A DNA stretch of 64,000 bases from NCBI RefSeq assembly GCF_001665575.1, contig NZ_LZSU01000034.1, positions 1 through 64,000 on the forward strand. The letters are read 5' to 3'. Positions within the stretch are counted from its first letter, which is position 1, and every line of letters starts with the position of its first letter. This document shows positions 26,793 to 33,850 of this stretch, piece after piece. A program made the translations under genes and the position numbers. This DNA comes from Mycobacterium sp. 852013-51886_SCH5428379. Its GTDB lineage: Bacteria > Actinomycetota > Actinomycetes > Mycobacteriales > Mycobacteriaceae. The notes under the pieces are model-generated. The model had not been told where the DNA came from, ran no database searches, and saw nothing but the letters and a program-made list of their open reading frames with translations.

Positions 26793-26817
26793 ATACCCGG
26801 GCAGGTCACCCCGAAAC
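26793..26817 (-). promoter_or_regulatory. SigF-type promoter for manganese catalase
   Basis: On the minus strand, GTTT (26817-26814) is followed after 15 bases by GGGTAT (26798-26793). This matches the GTTT-N15-17-GGGTA pattern of mycobacterial SigF promoters. It would give a leader of about 75 bases. Confidence 0.65.
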
Positions 26818-26831
26818 ATGGGCGCGCACGC

Positions 26832-26856
26832 GTTTCAACCCGGTCTGCGGGGGCAC
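26832..26856 (+). promoter_or_regulatory. Weaker SigF-type promoter for hemerythrin-like gene
   Basis: GTTT at 26832-26835 is followed after 15 bases by GGGCAC at 26851-26856, a degenerate GGGTAT. Transcription would start around 26863, just ahead of the AAAGGAG ribosome site. Confidence 0.4.
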
Positions 26857-26883
26857 TCGCCGAGCGCACGAAAGGAGTCCCGC

Positions 26884-27615
26884 ATGGGCACATCTCTGGC
26901 CGACCAGACCGCCGACGACCTGGGCGGGCCGCACAGCGTGCTGACGCGTCAGAAACGCGACCACGTCGAGCTCGACCGGCTGCTGCACCGGATCGACGAG
27001 TCCGACGGCGCAACCCGGCAGGATCATCTGACCCAGTTGTGCCGCTTGGTGTTTCCGCACGCCTTCGCCGAGGAGTCGGTGCTGTGGCCGGCGATCCGGA
27101 AGTGGGTTCCGCAGGGTGAACCCCTCACCCTCGAGATCGAACGCGAGCACCAGGAGATCAACGAACTCTTTACCGAACTGGAGAAGCTGCGGCCGGACGA
27201 CCCGGAGCATCGACGGCTCTGGGAGCGCATCAAATCGCTGCTGCGTGAGGATGTTCGGGACGAGGAGGACCGGTTGCTGCCGATGCTTCAGGACGCGCTG
27301 GACCGCGACACGCTGGTGCGGCTCGGGTGGGCATGGGAGGCCGTGCGGCGCATCTCCCCGACCCGGCCGCATCCGGTCGTGGCGCGACGGCCGCCGGGCA
27401 ACGTCGCGGCGGCCGCACCGCTGACAGTGCTGGACCGCGCCCGCGATCAACTGGACCGGGCGGCACGCCGGTCGACCGGACGGACGGGCGCGCTACTGGG
27501 CTCGGCCAGCGCGGGCCTCGCGCGGGTGGCAGGCGTCATCGAACACGTGCCGCCGCTCACCCGCGGCGAGGACCCGAGCACCCGGCCCGGCCGGAGCGAG
27601 CAGGGTCAGGACTGA
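26884..27615 (+). CDS. Hemerythrin (HHE)-domain protein
   Basis: A 243-residue protein with a hemerythrin-like four-helix domain at about residues 15-150. Candidate iron ligands are in KRDHVELDRLL, VFPHAFAEESVLWP, EREHQEINEL and VRDEEDRLLPML. The last segment has Glu-Asp where many members have His, so the di-iron site may be altered. The C-terminal 90 residues are basic and Arg/Ala-rich without clear fold. Excellent ribosome site AAAGGAG at 26871. Related mycobacterial proteins modulate peroxide and nitric oxide sensitivity. Paired divergently with catalase. Confidence 0.87.
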   Translation: MGTSLADQTADDLGGPHSVLTRQKRDHVELDRLLHRIDESDGATRQDHLTQLCRLVFPHAFAEESVLWPAIRKWVPQGEPLTLEIEREHQEINELFTELEKLRPDDPEHRRLWERIKSLLREDVRDEEDRLLPMLQDALDRDTLVRLGWAWEAVRRISPTRPHPVVARRPPGNVAAAAPLTVLDRARDQLDRAARRSTGRTGALLGSASAGLARVAGVIEHVPPLTRGEDPSTRPGRSEQGQD

Positions 27616-27761
27616 TCGGGAGTTGCGGCGCCCTGGTCCTCGGCATCGCGCACCCCCTCCGGCGGCGGCGTCGAATACCCGGGGCTCGCCGAGGGAATCT
27701 GCTGGCCGGTGTGGCCCTCGTCGGTCTGGTCGGCGTCCTGCGTCGGCTCTGGTGAACTCAC
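27606..27761 (-). CDS. Small acidic hydrophilic protein, SigF-linked
   Basis: A 51-residue acidic, Pro/Ser/Gln-rich protein (SSPEPTQDADQTDEGHTG, then SPGYSTPPPEG). It has no signal peptide, helix or known domain and is probably disordered. The GTG start at 27761 follows GGAGG closely, and a SigF-type promoter lies upstream, which together make it more than a chance reading frame. Its 3' end overlaps the convergent hemerythrin-like gene by ten bases. Short proteins of this composition occur widely in mycobacteria. Function unknown. Confidence 0.65.
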   Translation of the reverse strand: MSSPEPTQDADQTDEGHTGQQIPSASPGYSTPPPEGVRDAEDQGAATPDQS

Positions 27762-27797
27762 GAATCCTCCTGCGTCGTTGTGGTGTTGCGCCAAGGG

Positions 27798-27822
27798 CTA
27801 CCCGGCGCCACCGTCGGGAAAC
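27798..27822 (-). promoter_or_regulatory. SigF-type promoter for the 51-residue protein
   Basis: GTTT (27822-27819, minus strand) is followed by a 15-base spacer and GGGTAG (27803-27798). Predicted start of transcription is about 30 bases before the GTG at 27761. Confidence 0.6.
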
Positions 27823-27861
27823 GCGGCATAACTCGGCCCATGACGGGGAACACCCGACGGA

Positions 27862-29001
27862 ATGGGCACCGACCTGCACGACGAGGACGTGATCGTCGTC
27901 GGCGCCGGACCCTGCGGGTTGGCCATCGCCCGGCAGCTGCGCCACGAACGCGGAATCGACGCGCTCGTCGTCGACAGGGCGCATGCGCCCGCATCGTCCT
28001 GGCGTCGCCGCCACGACGGCTTCCGCCTCAACACCTGCGGGTTCTGGTCGCATCTGCCTGGCCAGCGCATCCCGCGCCGGCACGGCCGCTGGCCCGGGCG
28101 CGACGCGATCGTCGGCTACCTCGACGACTATGTGCGGCGGCAGGATCTGCGGCTGCAGCTGGGCGTCACGGTGGTCCGGGTCGACGGCGACGACGGCCGC
28201 TGGCTGGTGACCACCGAGGACGGCGCCGTGCACGCGCGGGCGGTGATCGTGGCGACCGGGAACTACCACACGCCGGCGCTGCCGCCCTGGCCCGGCATGG
28301 ACGGCTTCACCGGCGAGATCCTGCACTCCGCCGACTACCGCAACCCGTGGCCGTTCGTGGGCCGCGACGTGCTGGTGGTGGGTCCGGGCAATTCAGGCAC
28401 CGACATCGCCGTGCAGCTGACCGGGGTGGCGGAGCGGGTGCGGATGGCGGTCCGCACGCCGCCGCACCTGGTACCACGTTCGACCGCCGGTCTGCCCATC
28501 GACGCGGCGACGCCGGTGTTGCGCCGGCTGCCGGTGGCGGTGCTCGACCGTGCGGCGGCGGTGCTGCAACGCGCCCGGTTCGGTGATCTGTCCTCACACG
28601 GTGTGCCGGCACCCGGCAAGGGCATCTATCGCGCACTGCTGGACGACGGACACGTCCCGACGATCGGCGACCAGCTGGTGGCCCGCATCAGGGACGGACG
28701 CATCGGCGTCGTCCCGGCGGTCGAATCCTTCGACGCCGACAAGATCGTCCTCGCCGACGAATCCCGCGTCACCGCCGACGTCGTCATCGCCGCCACCGGG
28801 TACCACCCGGGGCTCGAGCCGCTGGTGGGACATCTTGGCGTCCTCGACACCCACGGCCATCCGTCGGTCAACGGATTGCCCTGCGCGGCACCGGGTTTAT
28901 GGTTCGCCGGTTACGACGAGCCGCTCATCGGGCCGCTGCGCTCATACCGGTTGCAGGCCGGCCCGATCGCGGCCGACGTGGCGCGGTACCTGACGCGCTG
29001 A
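27862..29001 (+). CDS. Flavin-containing monooxygenase-like oxidoreductase
   Basis: A 379-residue class B flavoprotein. FAD is bound at the N-terminal VVGAGPCGLA (about residues 11-20). A second dinucleotide motif for NADPH, VVGPGNSGTDIA, lies near 172-183. The loop ATGNYHTPALPPWPGMDGF follows the usual pattern of YUC/CzcO-like proteins, and an ATGYHPGLEPL motif near 312 closes the FAD domain. Members oxygenate small nucleophiles or act in metal tolerance loci. The substrate is unknown. It is convergent with the GGDEF gene, two bases from its stop. Confidence 0.87.
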   Translation: MGTDLHDEDVIVVGAGPCGLAIARQLRHERGIDALVVDRAHAPASSWRRRHDGFRLNTCGFWSHLPGQRIPRRHGRWPGRDAIVGYLDDYVRRQDLRLQLGVTVVRVDGDDGRWLVTTEDGAVHARAVIVATGNYHTPALPPWPGMDGFTGEILHSADYRNPWPFVGRDVLVVGPGNSGTDIAVQLTGVAERVRMAVRTPPHLVPRSTAGLPIDAATPVLRRLPVAVLDRAAAVLQRARFGDLSSHGVPAPGKGIYRALLDDGHVPTIGDQLVARIRDGRIGVVPAVESFDADKIVLADESRVTADVVIAATGYHPGLEPLVGHLGVLDTHGHPSVNGLPCAAPGLWFAGYDEPLIGPLRSYRLQAGPIAADVARYLTR

Positions 29002-29002
29002 G

Positions 29003-29977
29003 TCATCCCACGGCGTCGCGTCCGGCTTCGAGGGCACGGTCGCCCTTGCGTCGATAGAGATCTTCGTCGGCCAACGCGAACAACGCGTCGACGGCCCCCT
29101 CGTCGGGCGGGCCGACGGCGACGCCGAATGTCACGCCCACGGCGTGCCCGTCGACGAGTTCGGCAGCAACGGAGCGGGCTTCGTCATCGCCGTAGCCGGA
29201 CAAGACGACCACGAACTCGTCACCCCCGACCCTGCCGATGACACTCGGCTGCGGCAACCGCTGCAGCCACTTCTCGGCGAGATCGCACAGCACCGCATCA
29301 CCCGCGGTGTGCCCGCGCTGGTCGTTGACGAGTTTGAAGTCGTCGACATCGAGGACGACGACGGCGATCGCTTCACCCCGGCGTCGGGCGCGGGCGGTGA
29401 TCCGCTGCGATTGTCGTGCGATGCCGGCCCGGTTCCACACCGACGTCAGCGGATCCCGCAGCGCTGCGTTCAGCAGCGCCGTATTCGCCATTCCGAACAC
29501 CTCGGCGGCACCGAGGATGCACAGGGCGTACAGCACCACCCAGAGGGTGGGGACCGGTGCCGGCGCGATCATGAGCGCGGTGGCCGACACCGCTGCGATG
29601 GCCGCGACGGCGATCCGCGTCGCGGCCGGGCTGTGCCAGGTGCGGATGAACATCGCGATGAACATCAACGGCACGACCGACCAGACCTGGGCGGCGATCT
29701 GATGGTGAAACAGCACCGCCGCCACCGGCGCCCCGATGACGCACAGCAGCGCCCCGACATACCGACGACCGCGTAGTGGCGGGTGCCAGGCCGCCGAAAG
29801 CCCGGCGAGCGCCAGCAGCATCGCGAGAACCTCACCGCGCGCGTCGGACGGCGGGAGCTCGAGCCAGTACGCCGACACCACCGACACGAGATAGAGCACG
29901 AGCACGGCCGCAAGATAGGAGACCAGCATCTTGCGGCGCAGTGTCTCGTCGAAGCGCACGGCGTGAGTCGCCATCAC
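29003..29977 (-). CDS. Membrane GGDEF protein (putative diguanylate cyclase)
   Basis: A 324-residue protein. Five or six hydrophobic helices occupy about residues 15-165. A GGDEF domain follows from about 170 with DPLTSVWNRAG, the metal-binding LDVDDFKLVND and an intact RVGGDEF near 256, consistent with active c-di-GMP synthesis. The RxxD inhibitory site expected just before GGDEF is absent (PQPS instead). The start (GTG at 29977 or ATG at 29974) touches the stop of the upstream flavoprotein gene, so the two are coupled. Confidence 0.87.
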   Translation of the reverse strand: MMATHAVRFDETLRRKMLVSYLAAVLVLYLVSVVSAYWLELPPSDARGEVLAMLLALAGLSAAWHPPLRGRRYVGALLCVIGAPVAAVLFHHQIAAQVWSVVPLMFIAMFIRTWHSPAATRIAVAAIAAVSATALMIAPAPVPTLWVVLYALCILGAAEVFGMANTALLNAALRDPLTSVWNRAGIARQSQRITARARRRGEAIAVVVLDVDDFKLVNDQRGHTAGDAVLCDLAEKWLQRLPQPSVIGRVGGDEFVVVLSGYGDDEARSVAAELVDGHAVGVTFGVAVGPPDEGAVDALFALADEDLYRRKGDRALEAGRDAVG

Positions 29978-31647
29978 TAGACTCGGTCGGCCAGCGCGCG
30001 GCCCGCCGCGCGACCGGAGAAGATGCAGCCACCGAGGAAGGTGCCCTCCAGCGCGTTGTAACCGTGCACCCCGCCGCCGCCGAAGCCGGCCACCTCACCC
30101 GCGGCGTACAGGCCGTCGATCGGCCGGCCGTCCAGGCCGATGGCGCGCGAGGCGAGGTCGGTCTGGATGCCGCCCAACGTTTTCCGGGTCAGGATGTGTA
30201 ACTTGATGCCGATCAGCGGACCGGCCTTCGGGTCGAGGATGCGGTGCGGTGCCGTGGTGCGGCCGATGCGGTCGGCCAGCGCGCGACGCGAGTTGTGGAT
30301 GCCCTGGATCTGGGCGTCCTTGCTGAACGGATTGGCCACCTGCAGATCTCGGGCCTCGATTTGACGGCGGACGGTCGCGGCGTCGAGCAGCGGTTGCTCG
30401 GTGAGCGCGTTCATCTTGGCGACCAGCGTCTCGAGATCGTCGGCCACCACGAAATCGGCGCCGTTGCGCTTGAACGCCTCGACCGGGCCGGGGCCGCCCT
30501 TGCTCAGCAGGCGCTCTTTGAGGAAACCGCGGCGGTCCTTGGCGGTGATATCGGGGTTCTGCTCGGAGCCCGACAGCGCGAACTCCTTCTCGATGATGCG
30601 CTGGGTGAGGATGAACCAGGAGTGGTCGTAGCCGGCGATCTCCGGGGTGGTCCGCAGATACCGCAGCGTGCCGAGGGTGTCGTAGCCGGGTAGGTAAGGG
30701 GCGGGCAGTCGCCGACCCAGGGCGTCGAACCACATCGACGAGGGACCGGGCAGGATCCGGATCGCGTGGTTCGGCCAGATCGGATCCCAGTTCTGGATGC
30801 CCTCCGTGTAGTGCCACATGCGGTCCCGATTCACCAGTCGCACACCGGATTCCGCGGCGATGTCGAGCATCCGGCCGTCGACGTGAGCGGGGACGCCGGT
30901 GATCATCGACGACGGTGCGGTGCCCATCCGGGCCGGCCAGAACCGTCGCACGATCTCGTGGTTGGCGCCGATACCGCCGGTGGTGACCACCACGGCCTGG
31001 GCCGACATCTCGAACTCGCCCCGAACCTCCCGGTTGGACGGCGCGCCGCGCACGGCGTCGTCCGGGGCCAGCACGGTACCCCGCACCCCGGTGACCGCGC
31101 CGTCGGTGAACACGAGTTCGTCAACCCGGTGGCGATGGTGGAACGTCACGAGGCCGCGGTTCGCGGCAGCGAGCGCCGAATCGGTGAACGGTTCGACGAC
31201 GCCGGTGCCCGTACCCCAGGCGACGTGGAACCGGGGCACGGAGTTGCCGTGCCCGTTGGCGCGCAGATCGCCGCGCTCGGCCCAGCCGACCGTCGGCAGG
31301 AACGAGATGCCGAGGCCGGTGAGGTAGTCGCGCTTCTCGCCGGCCGCCCACTCGACGTAGGCGCGCGCCCACTTCGCCGCCCACACGTCCTCGTCGTCGA
31401 GGCGGTCGAACGCTGCGCTGCCCTGCCAGTCGCTCCAAGCGAGCTCGAACGAGTCCTTGATGCGCATCCGGCGTTGCTCGGGGCTGTCGACCAGGAAGAT
31501 CCCGCCGAACGACCAGTACGCCTGAGCGCCGAGATTCGCCGCGTTCTCCTGATCGACGACCGCGACCCGCTTACCGCGGCGGGTCAGTTCGTGCGTGGCG
31601 ACCAGGCCGGCGAGCCCGGCGCCGACCACGATGACGTCAGCGTCCAT
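29977..31647 (-). CDS. FAD-binding dehydrogenase, KstD/fumarate-reductase-like (Rv0785-like)
   Basis: A 556-residue flavoprotein with N-terminal FAD motif VVGAGLAGLVATHE and the FAD-binding-2 domain typical of 3-ketosteroid dehydrogenases and fumarate reductases. Further motifs are VVVTTGGIGANHEIVRRFWP near 260 and GEVAGFGGGGVHGYNALEGTFLGG near the C-terminus, where the flavin is closed in. Length and sequence fit the actinobacterial group often annotated only as FAD-binding dehydrogenase. The substrate is unknown and could be a steroid or lipid-derived ketone. It is first in a pair with the GGDEF gene. Confidence 0.87.
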   Translation of the reverse strand: MDADVIVVGAGLAGLVATHELTRRGKRVAVVDQENAANLGAQAYWSFGGIFLVDSPEQRRMRIKDSFELAWSDWQGSAAFDRLDDEDVWAAKWARAYVEWAAGEKRDYLTGLGISFLPTVGWAERGDLRANGHGNSVPRFHVAWGTGTGVVEPFTDSALAAANRGLVTFHHRHRVDELVFTDGAVTGVRGTVLAPDDAVRGAPSNREVRGEFEMSAQAVVVTTGGIGANHEIVRRFWPARMGTAPSSMITGVPAHVDGRMLDIAAESGVRLVNRDRMWHYTEGIQNWDPIWPNHAIRILPGPSSMWFDALGRRLPAPYLPGYDTLGTLRYLRTTPEIAGYDHSWFILTQRIIEKEFALSGSEQNPDITAKDRRGFLKERLLSKGGPGPVEAFKRNGADFVVADDLETLVAKMNALTEQPLLDAATVRRQIEARDLQVANPFSKDAQIQGIHNSRRALADRIGRTTAPHRILDPKAGPLIGIKLHILTRKTLGGIQTDLASRAIGLDGRPIDGLYAAGEVAGFGGGGVHGYNALEGTFLGGCIFSGRAAGRALADRV

Positions 31648-31686
31648 GCATTGAAGATATCGGTTGCCGCCGCCGCGCCGGCCTGG

Positions 31687-32313
31687 ATGAATGGCGCTGT
31701 GACCACATCACCGCTGAGTCGACTGACCCGCAAGCCGGACCGCGCGGCGGATCTGGCGCTGCTGCACGCCGTCTTCGACGAGTGCGCGGTGGCCACGGTG
31801 TCGACGGTGCTCGGCGACGAGCCGTGGGCGGTGCCGATGCTGGTGGCCCGCGACGGCGACCGGCTGCTGCTGCACGGGTCGACCGGTGCGGGGGCGCTGC
31901 GCCACATCGCCGACGGGGCCAAGGTGTGTGTCAGCGCGTTCGTGCTCGACGGGCTGGTCATCGCAGAGCGCCAGTTCGACCACTCGGCGAACTACCGCTC
32001 CGCGGTGGTGCGTGGTGTGGCCACCGTCGTCCCCCGCGAGGAGTCGCCGGCGCTGCTGGACCGCTTCACCGAGGGCCTCATCCCCGGCCGCGTCGAGGAG
32101 TGCCCGCCGCATTCGGCCAGGGAGGTGGCCGCCACGCTGCTGCTGGCGGTCCGCATCGTCGACGGGCAGTGGCTGGCCAAGGCCCGCAGTGGGCCGGCGG
32201 CCGAGGGCGCGGCCTGGACCGGGGTGGTTCCCGTCGAGACCCGCTACAGCGCGCCGGTCAGCGACTCGGCGCTACCGGTCCCGCCGTCGGTGCGGCGGTT
32301 GATCAGCGGGTGA
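31687..32313 (+). CDS. Pyridoxamine 5'-phosphate oxidase-fold flavin protein
   Basis: A 208-residue split-barrel flavin-binding protein (pyridoxamine 5'-phosphate oxidase-related, FMN or F420 binding). Signatures are the ECAVATVSTVLGDEPWAVPM strand pair near residues 34-53, LLLHGSTGAGALRHI near 62 and VCVSAFVLDGLVIAERQFDHSANYRS near 82-107. An ATG at 31687 or a GTG at 31699 could be the start. It is likely a small-molecule reductase or oxidase. It is convergent with, and overlaps by eleven bases, the MmpS-like gene. Confidence 0.82.
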   Translation: MNGAVTTSPLSRLTRKPDRAADLALLHAVFDECAVATVSTVLGDEPWAVPMLVARDGDRLLLHGSTGAGALRHIADGAKVCVSAFVLDGLVIAERQFDHSANYRSAVVRGVATVVPREESPALLDRFTEGLIPGRVEECPPHSAREVAATLLLAVRIVDGQWLAKARSGPAAEGAAWTGVVPVETRYSAPVSDSALPVPPSVRRLISG

Positions 32314-32692
32314 GCGCGCCAGTGCACTGGGTGTAGCCGCCGCTGAGCCCGTCGAGGGCGATCAGTCTGCCGTCGGCGATGATGCGGCAGGTCACGTCGG
32401 CCGAGGACGCGTCGGTGCGGCCTGCGCTCAACGAGACGAACCGGGCGTCGGCGGGGACGGTGAACTGTCGCCGCCAGGGCAGGGTCTCCGGGGTCGCGGT
32501 GGACAGCGCGCCGTCGGCGTCTTCGTAGCGGATCTCGACGTGCCCGGCGGCGCCGGTCACCTCGTAGGCGACGGTGACCACGGCGGGCGGTTCGTGGGGC
32601 AGGGTGTACGCGGCGGTCGTGGCGACGGCCAGCAGAGCAACCAGGAGGACGGCGCGGACCGCGGTGTGGACACGGTCACCACGCTGCGTCAT
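32303..32692 (-). CDS. MmpS-like membrane protein, stand-alone
   Basis: A 129-residue protein with one N-terminal transmembrane helix (about 14-32) and a small extracytoplasmic beta-domain. The pattern VAYEVTGAAGHVEIRYEDADG, the LPWRRQFTVPA strand and the paired cysteines in VTCRIIADG and YTQCTG match the MmpS fold (VTYEVTG, PLPW, C-RI). MmpS proteins assist MmpL lipid transporters, but no mmpL gene is adjacent. The ATG at 32692 follows AGGAGG, which decides against the upstream in-frame ATG. Confidence 0.78.
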   Translation of the reverse strand: MTQRGDRVHTAVRAVLLVALLAVATTAAYTLPHEPPAVVTVAYEVTGAAGHVEIRYEDADGALSTATPETLPWRRQFTVPADARFVSLSAGRTDASSADVTCRIIADGRLIALDGLSGGYTQCTGALTR

Positions 32693-32858
32693 CCGGGCCT
32701 CCTGCGGTGCCCCCATCCTACGGAAGACGTGCGGCCCTCCCGTCGGCTTACGAGCCCTGACACAGGCGACGACCAGGCACTACCGGTATCGTGATCGCTT
32801 TCCGGGGGGAGAACGGCCGAGACGGCCGATTCTCAGCCATGCCGTAGAAGGAGCAACC

Positions 32859-33755
32859 TTGCCCCTGAACACCGTCGCGCTCGAACTCGTGCCGCCCAAC
32901 GTCGACCGGGGCCGCGAGCATGCGCTCGAGGACGCTCACAAGGTGCTGCGCTGCTCGGCCGAGGCCGGTATCGAGGGCCGCATCGGACACGTCATGATCC
33001 CGGGGATGATCGAGGAGGACAGCGGTCGTCCCATCGAAATGAAGCCCAAGATGGACGTGCTGGACTTCTGGCAGATCATCCAGCCGGAACTGCCGGGCGT
33101 CCGCGGGTTGTGTACGCAGGTCACCGCGTTCCTCGACGAGCCCGCGCTGCGGCAGCGGCTGACCGAACTGGGTACCGCCGGCTTCGACGGCATCGCGTTC
33201 GTCGGGGTCCCGCGCACCATGAACGACGGCGAGGGCGGCGGGGTCGCGCCCACCGATGCGCTGTCGCTCTACGAGAACCTCGTCGACAACCGCGGCGCGA
33301 TCCTGATTCCGACCCGCGACGGTGAGCAGGGCCGCTTCACGTTCAAGTGCAAGCAGGGCGCGACCTACGGCATGACGCAGCTGCTGTACTCCGACGCCAT
33401 CGTCGACTACCTGGCCGAGTTCGCGGCGAACAACGAGTTCCGGCCGGAGATCCTGCTGTCGTTCGGGTTCGTGCCGAAGATGGAGAGCCGCGTCGGGCTG
33501 ATCAACTGGCTGATCCAGGATCCGGGCAATCCCGCGGTCGCCGCCGAGCAGGAGTTCGTCAAGTCCCTGGCCGCCAGCGAGCCCGCCGAGAAGCGCCGCA
33601 TGCTGCTCGACCTGTACAAGCGGGTGATCGACGGGGTCGGCGAGCTCGGATTCCCGCTGAGCCTGCACTTCGAGGTCACCTACGGGGTGTCGACGCCGGC
33701 GTTCGAGACGCTCGCCGAGATGCTGGAGTACTGGTCGCCGACCCGCGCCGGCTGA
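32859..33755 (+). CDS. Methylenetetrahydrofolate reductase-like protein (Rv2172c group)
   Basis: A 298-residue TIM-barrel protein beginning LPLNTVALELVPPN at a TTG preceded by a GAAGGAG ribosome site. It belongs to the actinobacterial group that includes Rv2172c and the M. smegmatis enzymes reported as flavin-free, NADH-using methylenetetrahydrofolate reductases. Recognisable segments are IEGRIGHVMIPGMIEED, the FVGVPRTMNDGEGGGVAPTD loop and ILLSFGFVPKMESR. It would make 5-methyl-tetrahydrofolate for methionine synthesis. Assignment is from recalled family sequence, not from catalytic residues. Confidence 0.68.
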   Translation: MPLNTVALELVPPNVDRGREHALEDAHKVLRCSAEAGIEGRIGHVMIPGMIEEDSGRPIEMKPKMDVLDFWQIIQPELPGVRGLCTQVTAFLDEPALRQRLTELGTAGFDGIAFVGVPRTMNDGEGGGVAPTDALSLYENLVDNRGAILIPTRDGEQGRFTFKCKQGATYGMTQLLYSDAIVDYLAEFAANNEFRPEILLSFGFVPKMESRVGLINWLIQDPGNPAVAAEQEFVKSLAASEPAEKRRMLLDLYKRVIDGVGELGFPLSLHFEVTYGVSTPAFETLAEMLEYWSPTRAG

Positions 33756-33759
33756 CCTC

Positions 33760-33823
33760 GCGTTGAGTTTGCACCCAGATCGCCGATCCGGCGATCGGGA
33801 CGATCTGACTGCAATGTGAACGC
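33760..33823. repeat. 64-bp imperfect palindrome between the MTHFR-like gene and hrpA
   Basis: The left arm 33760-33782 matches the reverse complement of 33801-33823 at 18 of 23 positions. In the centre, GATCGCCG (33778-33785) and CGGCGATC (33789-33796) form a second perfect stem. It begins five bases after the MTHFR-like stop, so it can act as a terminator. Its size and symmetry also suggest a dispersed mycobacterial palindromic repeat. Confidence 0.6.
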
Positions 33824-33850
33824 GGTGGCGGACCGCCTATCCTGGCGCGA

